Positions 1 to 5,294 of a stretch of DNA of 10,952 bases are shown here, one piece after another (the stretch's first letter is position 1; each line of letters starts with the position of its first letter). Location: NCBI GenBank assembly GCA_024231375.1, contig JAAEQP010001582.1, positions 1-10,952 on the forward strand, in the 5' to 3' direction. The notes under the pieces were generated by a model that searched no databases, was not told the origin of the DNA, and saw only the letters and a list, made by a program, of their open reading frames with translations. The DNA comes from a bacterium. GTDB lineage: Bacteria; Hydrogenedentota; Hydrogenedentia; Hydrogenedentiales; SLHB01. The position numbers and the translations under genes are program-made.

Positions 1-81
1 CATTCACGCTTCGGTCGGCCGCAGTCCGGCGCCTCGTGTGCAGCGCTCTCAGAGAACGCCGAGAACAGGAGCGAAAACGCC

Positions 82-121
82 GGGACTGACCCCTGCGAGC
101 GCAGCGAGACGGGTCTGTCCC
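82..121. repeat. Imperfect palindrome upstream of the pseudopilin gene (REP-like or old terminator)
   Basis: The arms GGGACTGACCC (82-92) and GGGTCTGTCCC (111-121) are complementary at 10 of 11 positions. Inside lies a smaller perfect stem, CTGCG/CGCAG (93-97 and 100-104), around an AG loop, so the element can fold as a nested hairpin. The right arm overlaps a second inverted repeat, CGGGTCTGT (110-118) with ACAGACCCG (173-181), so the two folds are mutually exclusive. A TTTT run at 127-130 follows, which would weakly fit a terminator for a gene beyond the left edge. A dispersed palindromic repeat is the other option. The rest of 1-295 shows no convincing gene; a TGTGTGA direct repeat (196-202 and 205-211) abuts a possible -10 box, TATATT (212-217). 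Confidence 0.45.
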
Positions 122-295
122 TGGCCTTTTCGCGGGCTTCGTAGACAGCTTGCGGATTTCTTCGACAGCCCCACAGACCCGCTTTCACGCCCCAATGTGT
201 GAATTGTGTGATATATTGTCCTTTGGGTGGCGTCCTGTCGGCACCTCGTTCTCGGCATGACGGAGGACTGTTCAACAACCACAGGGGGTACAACA

Positions 296-1207
296 ATGAA
301 AAGGGCACGCACTGGATTCACGCTGATCGAGCTCTTGGTCGTGATCGCCATCATTGGTATCTTAGCGGCGATCCTGTTGCCGGCGCTGGCGCGAGCGCGC
401 GAGGCCGCCCGGCGCGCAAGTTGCCAGAACAATCTGAAGCAGATGGGAATCGTCTTCAAGATGTACTCCAATGAGTCCAAGGGCGAACTATGGCCCTCCC
501 TGAAGAAATACAAGGACGACATGGGGGACGACGACTCGTTGGGTATGTGCCTCAAGCCCAACGCTCTGCCCCCCGCCGGCCCGAACTCCTGGGTTCACTT
601 CGTATTTGACGGACCGGCCATCTACCCTGAATACCTGACCGACGTCAATGTTCTTGCCTGTCCTTCGGACGGGAACTACACGGACATTATGGAGGGCCGC
701 TGGAATATTGGCGGCGATCCCAACGCCGGCATCAACCCATGCAAGATTGACTACGCCTCCTACACCTATTTTGGCTGGGCCATCATGCCCGAGCACTATC
801 TGAATCCCGGTTATGACCTGAACTCCGAAGACCCGGGCGCCATCGATTTCGGGTTCCTCGCCGACGTGGGAGATCTCGTTGGTGCGACGGGGTCGTGGTC
901 TCCTGCCAACTACGACGAGGATGTAGGCCTCTCAAGCGGCGGGAGTGTGTATCGTCTAAGGGAAGGCATCGAGCGGTTCTTCATCTCGGACATCAACAAT
1001 CCGGCGGCGACCGCGCAAGCGCAGTCGGACATCGCCACCATGTACGACCAAGTCGGAACCGACGTCGAGAATTACAACCACGTTCCGGGCGGCGGAAATG
1101 TCTTGTTCATGGACGGGCACGTCAAGTTCCTCCGGTACCCCAGCGAGTATCCGGTGTGCGTAACGTGGGCTGCCGGTATCGCGTCCGCCTTCGAGACGGG
1201 TCCCTAG
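296..1207 (+). CDS. Pseudopilin-like protein with prepilin N-methylation signal and DUF1559-type C-terminus
   Basis: The 303-residue product begins with a short basic leader (MKRARTG) followed by [13 protein letters not shown], the class III prepilin signal. Prepilin peptidase should cut after Gly7 and methylate Phe8; Glu12 is the conserved Glu5 of the mature protein. The hydrophobic stretch 8-30 serves as membrane anchor and assembly helix, and is followed by the basic [17 protein letters not shown] segment typical of the family. Near the C-terminus, [14 protein letters not shown] (261-274) matches the H-X9-DG signature of DUF1559 pseudopilins, with one extra residue between His262 and Asp273. 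I chose ATG 296 because it sits 7 nt after AGGGGG (283-288) and puts the signal at the N-terminus; an in-frame ATG at 227 would add 23 residues before it. The family is expanded in Planctomycetota and relatives, where most members have unknown roles. No other pilus or secretion gene is in the window, so its apparatus cannot be named. Confidence 0.9.
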   Translation: MKRARTGFTLIELLVVIAIIGILAAILLPALARAREAARRASCQNNLKQMGIVFKMYSNESKGELWPSLKKYKDDMGDDDSLGMCLKPNALPPAGPNSWVHFVFDGPAIYPEYLTDVNVLACPSDGNYTDIMEGRWNIGGDPNAGINPCKIDYASYTYFGWAIMPEHYLNPGYDLNSEDPGAIDFGFLADVGDLVGATGSWSPANYDEDVGLSSGGSVYRLREGIERFFISDINNPAATAQAQSDIATMYDQVGTDVENYNHVPGGGNVLFMDGHVKFLRYPSEYPVCVTWAAGIASAFETGP

Positions 1208-1231
1208 GCGTCAGGGCCACTCACTTCTCCA

Positions 1232-1267
1232 CGCCTCCCTGGCATCATTGCTGGATCCAGGGGGGCG
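1232..1267. terminator. GC-rich hairpin between convergent genes, probable terminator
   Basis: An 11-bp stem with one G-T pair forms between 1232-1242 (CGCCTCCCTGG) and 1257-1267 (CCAGGGGGGCG) around a 14-nt loop. It starts 24 nt after the pseudopilin stop and lies beyond the end of the convergent AraC gene, which is where a bidirectional terminator would sit. Neither strand shows a real T-tract after the stem, so intrinsic termination may be weak. Confidence 0.4.
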
Positions 1268-1294
1268 GAGGTGTATCCACCGTCCAGTCGCCTG

Positions 1295-2197
1295 CTATTC
1301 ATCATGGAGCGCGTGACTGCCGCTGCCGAATGGTGCGGCGGTTCTCAGGTGCGCGAAGCGGCCGGGCGACACTCCATGGACGCGTTTGAACACGCGGGAG
1401 AAGTGGTAGGGGTCGGCGAAGTCGAGGGCGTGGGCCACGTCTTTGATGCGTTTCCCGGGTTCTTGAAGCAACTCGGCGGCGCGGTTCATCTTGAGCTGCA
1501 AGAGACACTGGTAGGGTGTCAGGTGGTCGAACCGCTTGAAGAGGCGACATAGGTATGCATGGTCGACTCGGCAGGCTTCTGCGATCTCCCGCATGGAATG
1601 CAACTCCAGGCAATGCGTCTCTATGAAATGCCGACACCTCTGGTAGGTGCGGAATGCCCGGGATTTCTGAGACCCGTAGGGGATGGCGGCACTCGCCAAC
1701 CGCAGCAGCAGGTATTCCAGCAACACGGTGCAGAGGGGGATCGTGAAGCGCGACCTACCCACCCCTTCGTCAACCAGTTGTTCGAACGATCGAACCACCT
1801 GGATAGGGTCACTCACCTGGATGACGCTTCCTGGCGGAAGTGAGGCCTGCGCGAGCAACTGGTTCGTCCTCTTTCCGGTGAAGTCCACGAAGTACTTGAC
1901 CATGGGGTTGTTGGCGCTTGAATGAATCTCGTGGGGCACACCCGGACCGTAAGCGAACGCCGTGCCGGGGACCAGAGGCCAAGTTTGCCCGCCAAGGCGC
2001 AGAGTGCCTTCCCCCTCGGCCACGTACTCGACCGAGAGATAGGGGAACCCCGCACGTACGTTGTGGTAGTCCGCGGCGCATTGTTCGCGCCCGCCCGAAA
2101 CCACCGCCAATGAGGCCTCGGGTGAGGGATGCAAGTCGAGATAGAACCGCCGTGCGTGGGACACCTGGGCGACGAAGAAATCCGGTTCGGGATTCAT
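1295..2197 (-). CDS. AraC/XylS-family transcriptional regulator
   Basis: This 300-residue DNA-binding regulator has the usual two-part AraC layout. Residues about 47-110 look like the cupin-type sensor domain, with a glycine-rich EGEGTLRLGGQTWPLVPG strand pair and a VPHEIH segment as in sugar-sensing AraC proteins. Residues about 183-285 are the double helix-turn-helix domain: first HTH around 201-221 (SMREIAEACRVDHAYLCRLF), second around 250-271, ending in the hallmark DPYHFSRVFKRVHGVSPGRF. The reading frame extends 50 codons further upstream, but that part has no family features. ATG 2197 gives a normal length, although its Shine-Dalgarno is poor. The gene is divergent from the epimerase-kinase-cytidylyltransferase operon across a 281-bp control region, so it probably regulates that operon in response to a small carbohydrate-like ligand. 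The ligand and the sign of regulation are unknown. Confidence 0.88.
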   Translation of the reverse strand: MNPEPDFFVAQVSHARRFYLDLHPSPEASLAVVSGGREQCAADYHNVRAGFPYLSVEYVAEGEGTLRLGGQTWPLVPGTAFAYGPGVPHEIHSSANNPMVKYFVDFTGKRTNQLLAQASLPPGSVIQVSDPIQVVRSFEQLVDEGVGRSRFTIPLCTVLLEYLLLRLASAAIPYGSQKSRAFRTYQRCRHFIETHCLELHSMREIAEACRVDHAYLCRLFKRFDHLTPYQCLLQLKMNRAAELLQEPGKRIKDVAHALDFADPYHFSRVFKRVHGVSPGRFAHLRTAAPFGSGSHALHDE

Positions 2198-2260
2198 GGA
2201 AGCGCTCGCTTTGTTCGTAGAAGAAGTCAAATATCGCCATCCTTCGGTCGATCCTGGACA

Positions 2261-2290
2261 TTTACATGCTACCATTAACAGCCGTATCAT
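2261..2290 (+). promoter_or_regulatory. Predicted sigma70-type promoter of the epimerase-kinase-cytidylyltransferase operon
   Basis: TTTACA (2261-2266) and TATCAT (2285-2290) are separated by 18 bp and each matches the consensus at five of six positions. Transcription would start near 2297, leaving a leader of about 180 nt before ATG 2479. The divergent AraC gene is the obvious regulator. A direct repeat CAAATAT occurs on both sides of the promoter (2228-2234 and 2316-2322) and is a weak candidate operator. I found no equally good promoter for the AraC gene on the other strand. Confidence 0.45.
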
Positions 2291-2478
2291 TGCGAAGTAG
2301 AGTCCGTAAGAAAAGCAAATATGGAAGGGTAGCAGCCCGAAGCGCAAAGGACCGCGTTACGCATCGGTTCTTTCGCGGCACCCCTCCAATTACTTGGCGC
2401 CAGACCCTGTGCCTCCGCTCACATCCTCAGAATCGAGGAGGAATGAGGCGTCCGGGATCAACGCAAGGAGTTCACACC

Positions 2479-3522
2479 ATGGCCAAGTCGGCAAACGCTG
2501 TGGCAAGCACCACCTTGAACAAAGACGACCTCATCGTCATCGGAGGCGCCGGCGGATTTATCGCGGGTGCGCTCACGCGCTACTTCCACGACCAAGGATT
2601 CACGCGCATCCGAGCCATCGACCGCAAACCCTTGCCAGAGTGGTACCAGCGCGTGCCGGGGGTCGAGAACCTCTGCATGGACCTGAGCGAACGGAAGAAC
2701 TGCATTGCCGCGTGCGAGGGGGCAGTGGAGGTCTACAACCTCGCGGCCGACATGGGCGGCATGGGATTCATTGAGAATTTCCGCATCGAGTGCTTGCGCA
2801 GCATCCTCGTCAACACGCACATGATCGAGGAAGCCTACCGCGCTGGCGCGGAACGTTACTTCTTCTCCTCCTCGGCTTGTGCCTACAATACGGACCTGCA
2901 AGAAGACCCCAACTGCCGCGCCCTGAAGGAATCCGATGCCTATCCCGCCATGGCCGAACGCGGCTACGGTTGGGAAAAGCTCATGTCGGAGATGTTCTGC
3001 CAGGAGTACTGGGCAGAGCGCGGCTTGAAGACGGGCATTGCCCGGTTCCACAACGTGTACGGCCCTTTCGGCACATGGGACGGCGGACGTGAGAAAGCCC
3101 CGGCGGCCATCTGCCGTAAGGTCATCGAAGCGAAGGACACGGGCAACCTGGAGATCGTCATCTGGGGTGACGGCGTGCAGACACGGAGCTTCATGTACAT
3201 CGACGATTGCGTGAAGGGGATTGACCAGATCATGCACTGCGACGATCTCATCGCTACGCCCATCAATCTGGGGTCGAGCGAGCTCATCGCCATCAACGAC
3301 CTCGTTTCCCTCGCCGAGGAAATCGGCGGCGTGAAGCTGGAACGCTCGCACGACCTGGACGCACCGCGTGGCGTCGCCGGACGCAACAGCGACAACACCT
3401 TCATCAAGGAGGTCCTGGGCTGGGAGCCGAACCTGCCGTTCAAGGACGGACTAACCAAGACGTACGCGTGGATCGAGCAGCAGTACAACGACCGCAAGGC
3501 CGGTAAACGGACCGTGAGCTAA
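2479..3522 (+). CDS. GDP-mannose 3,5-epimerase-like extended SDR (nucleotide-sugar epimerase)
   Basis: The 347-residue protein is a cytoplasmic extended short-chain dehydrogenase/reductase, close in motif content to GDP-mannose 3,5-epimerase (GME), which converts GDP-D-mannose to GDP-L-galactose and GDP-L-gulose in plants. The NAD-binding loop GGAGGFIAG is at 22-30 and NLAADMGGMGFI at 87-98. SSAC (131-134) places Cys134 where GME has its catalytic cysteine. YGWEK (163-167) supplies the Tyr-X3-Lys pair. RFHNVYGPFGTW (189-200) and GGREKAPAA (202-210) include Lys206, the counterpart of the second GME catalytic lysine. WGDGVQTRSF and GRNSDN also match. AAGGAG (2465-2470) lies 8 nt before ATG 2479, which fixes the start; upstream codons of the open frame look non-coding. 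It is first in an operon, 5 bp ahead of the kinase. Fold and chemistry are well supported, but the nucleotide and sugar are not: the neighbouring cytidylyltransferase raises the possibility of a CDP-linked substrate. Confidence 0.88.
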   Translation: MAKSANAVASTTLNKDDLIVIGGAGGFIAGALTRYFHDQGFTRIRAIDRKPLPEWYQRVPGVENLCMDLSERKNCIAACEGAVEVYNLAADMGGMGFIENFRIECLRSILVNTHMIEEAYRAGAERYFFSSSACAYNTDLQEDPNCRALKESDAYPAMAERGYGWEKLMSEMFCQEYWAERGLKTGIARFHNVYGPFGTWDGGREKAPAAICRKVIEAKDTGNLEIVIWGDGVQTRSFMYIDDCVKGIDQIMHCDDLIATPINLGSSELIAINDLVSLAEEIGGVKLERSHDLDAPRGVAGRNSDNTFIKEVLGWEPNLPFKDGLTKTYAWIEQQYNDRKAGKRTVS

Positions 3523-3527
3523 GCCAG

Positions 3528-4322
3528 ATGGATCGCACGGTGCAAGAACCCATTCAAGAGGTCATTGGGTCCATTCCCTACCGCATGGCGTTGGCCGGCG
3601 GCTGGATCGACCAGCCTTTCGTGTCGCGCCTCAATCCGGACGGGCGCGGCTCCATGGTTGTGGTGGGGCTTGAAGCCGATCATTGGTTCATGACCCGCGC
3701 CGGCATGGCCACGGGCACGCGCCAGGTCGCCATGTCGCTCTGGGACGGTGCCCTTCCCAACCGAGATCCCGCGGAGTTGGTGCGCGAACTGTATCACGAG
3801 GAAAACAAGGGTCAGCCTGAGCCTTCCGGCTCGCAGGACATGATCGGATTGATCTATCCCGGCATCAGCCGCCTGGATTTCGACTGCGACCACGAAGGGG
3901 GAGTCTTTCCGGTCCGTATCGAGACCAACCGCGACCCCGCGGCGGCGCGGTGGATAGAGAAGGTGTTCCACGTGCTGCCCGTAGGGCAACGGCCCGCCGG
4001 GTACAATCCCCTCGGCGAGCAGAACCTCGACCCCGAATGGATCGCGCGCCTCGGCCGATCCGGCAGTGATTGCTATGATGCTCTTCTCGGCATGGATCTC
4101 GAGGCCCTGGGGGCATCAATGAATGAATGCATGTCGTGTTGGGAGACCCTTCTCCCGCACACGGTGCGCCATCCCGCGGTGACGGTCGACCTTGCTGGCA
4201 TCCTGGCCTACTACCAGGCACGGTATGCTGGCGCCATGTACTCCGGTTGCGGCGGCGGCTATCTCTACGTCGTATCCGAAGAACCCGTGCCCGGTGCCTT
4301 CGGCGTGACGGTCCGAATCTGA
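3528..4322 (+). CDS. Compact GHMP-family sugar kinase
   Basis: The 264-residue product resembles GHMP-superfamily kinases (galactokinase, fucokinase and HddA-type heptose kinases), which phosphorylate small hydroxylated molecules with ATP. Motif 1 is RMALAGGWIDQP (19-30), like the RxDLAGGWTD substrate-binding motif of fuco- and heptokinases. RAGMATGTR (57-65) sits where the Gly-rich ATP loop (usually GLGSSSA) belongs but is diverged. GSQDMIGLIYPG (101-112) matches the galactokinase-type GIMDQ segment, making Asp104 the likely catalytic base. The C-terminal glycine motif is GCGGGYLYVV (240-249). At 264 residues it is shorter than the usual 320-390, with shortened spacing between motifs. ATG 3528 follows the epimerase stop by 5 bp with only a weak Shine-Dalgarno, so translational coupling is likely; the next Met, residue 20, falls inside motif 1. 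It probably makes the sugar phosphate used by the following cytidylyltransferase. The substrate is unknown. Confidence 0.75.
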   Translation: MDRTVQEPIQEVIGSIPYRMALAGGWIDQPFVSRLNPDGRGSMVVVGLEADHWFMTRAGMATGTRQVAMSLWDGALPNRDPAELVRELYHEENKGQPEPSGSQDMIGLIYPGISRLDFDCDHEGGVFPVRIETNRDPAAARWIEKVFHVLPVGQRPAGYNPLGEQNLDPEWIARLGRSGSDCYDALLGMDLEALGASMNECMSCWETLLPHTVRHPAVTVDLAGILAYYQARYAGAMYSGCGGGYLYVVSEEPVPGAFGVTVRI

Positions 4323-4339
4323 TGAAGGGGGAGCGGGCG

Positions 4340-5152
4340 ATGACACGCGTAGCTGTGATAGGCGTCTTCGACGACCTTCGCGCCAGGCAAGTCCGATTTC
4401 TGCAAGAAGCTGCGCGCCACGGCGACGTCGAAGTCCACTTGCACTGTGATGACGCCGTGCGGGAGCTGACGGGGCAAGCTCCCAAGTTTCCCCAGGAAGA
4501 GCGGCGGTACTTCCTCGAAGCCCTACGATACGTGACAAACGTGTCTGTCACTGACCGTGGCGACACCCCAGACGCGCTCCCTGAACAGGGCGGGGCGCTG
4601 CCCGATGCGTGGGCCGTCCTAGAGCAGGAGAGCGCCGAGGGGAAGGAGACCTTCTGCAAGGACCGCGGACTTGACTACGTCGTGGTTCCGGACGCCGCGC
4701 TCACAGACTTTCCCTTGGATGAGGCTCCCGCGTCCCGCGACGGGAAGAGCGTCCTCGTAACGGGCTGCTATGACTGGTTCCATTCCGGACACGTGCGCTT
4801 TTTTGAGGAGGTCTCGGAATTGGGAAGGCTATTCGTCGTCGTTGGGCACGACGAGAACATCCGCCTGCTCAAAGGCGAAGGGCATCCGATGCTGCCCGCT
4901 GAGGAACGGCGGTACATGGCGCAATCCGTGCGCTACGTCGAGCGCGCCCTCATCTCCACCGGACACGGCTGGCTTGACGCGGAACCCGAGATCGAAGCGC
5001 TTCGGCCTGATATGTACGCGGTGAACGAAGACGGCGACCGCGATGAGAAGCGTTCCTACTGCGAAGAACACGGCATCGAATACGTCGTACTCAAGCGCGC
5101 GCCCAAGGAAGGCTTGCCCCGCAGAGAAAGCACCACCCTCCGCGGATTCTGA
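4340..5152 (+). CDS. Tandem cytidylyltransferase-fold protein with degenerate first domain
   Basis: This 270-residue cytoplasmic protein contains two copies of the cytidylyltransferase (CTP_transf_like) fold. The C-terminal copy (about 137-270) looks active: VLVTGCYDWFHSGH (138-151) carries the HxGH nucleotide-binding motif (148-151), followed by PAEERRYM, and RRESTT (261-266) matches the RTEGISTT-type signature. It resembles ethanolamine-phosphate and glycerol-phosphate cytidylyltransferases. The N-terminal copy (3-125) repeats the pattern, with VAVIGVFDD matching VLVTGCYDW, PQEERRYFLEALRYV matching PAEERRYMAQSVRYV, and GLDYVVVP matching GIEYVVLK, but HxGH is replaced by Arg-Ala-Arg-Gln (14-17). 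It is therefore probably structural or regulatory. ATG 4340 is preceded by AAGGGGGAG (4325-4333); an in-frame ATG at 4322 overlaps the kinase stop but lacks a ribosome site. As the last operon gene it would activate the kinase product with CTP. Another nucleotide triphosphate cannot be excluded. Confidence 0.83.
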   Translation: MTRVAVIGVFDDLRARQVRFLQEAARHGDVEVHLHCDDAVRELTGQAPKFPQEERRYFLEALRYVTNVSVTDRGDTPDALPEQGGALPDAWAVLEQESAEGKETFCKDRGLDYVVVPDAALTDFPLDEAPASRDGKSVLVTGCYDWFHSGHVRFFEEVSELGRLFVVVGHDENIRLLKGEGHPMLPAEERRYMAQSVRYVERALISTGHGWLDAEPEIEALRPDMYAVNEDGDRDEKRSYCEEHGIEYVVLKRAPKEGLPRRESTTLRGF

Positions 5153-5256
5153 TTGCGGTTATCCCTGCGGGGGGTGGGATTCGATCCCCTCAGTGTCGGC
5201 TCATGTCGCCGTGTGGTGCAACACGCCTCATGAAGGGACTCTGGTTGGCGGCTTGA

Positions 5257-5294
5257 CGGCCTGCCCTGGAAATTCCCGGGCAGAGCCGCTTTCT
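5257..5294 (+). terminator. Probable rho-independent terminator of the three-gene operon
   Basis: CGGC-CTGCCC (5257-5266) pairs with GGGCAG-A-GCCG (5278-5288), giving ten base pairs with one bulged A (5284). The 11-nt loop can form a short inner stem. The rightward strand continues CTTTCTTC, a modest T-rich tail. It lies 104 nt after the cytidylyltransferase stop and directly next to the stop of the convergent large gene, so it may also act in reverse, although the minus strand has no T-tract there. Confidence 0.5.

Noticed and set aside
1..3. CAT at the left edge as the start codon of a minus-strand gene
   Set aside because: Only the codon itself would be visible, and there is no Shine-Dalgarno-like sequence in front of it on the minus strand.
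49..561. 170-codon open frame on the minus strand over the start of the pseudopilin gene
   Set aside because: It is antisense to the prepilin signal region, has no family motif, and its composition follows from the GC-rich codons on the other strand.
2458..3351. 297-codon minus-strand open frame inside the epimerase gene
   Set aside because: It is fully antisense to a gene with clear GME motifs, shows no recognisable domain, and is typical of shadow frames in GC-rich DNA.
3865..4659. 264-codon minus-strand open frame across the kinase and cytidylyltransferase genes
   Set aside because: It is arginine/serine-rich, low-complexity shadow sequence opposite two motif-bearing genes.
5176..5188. 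tRNA T-loop-like GGGATTCGATCCC after the cytidylyltransferase gene
   Set aside because: The invariant G before TTC is A, the T-stem does not pair properly, and no D-arm, anticodon arm or acceptor stem fits around it.
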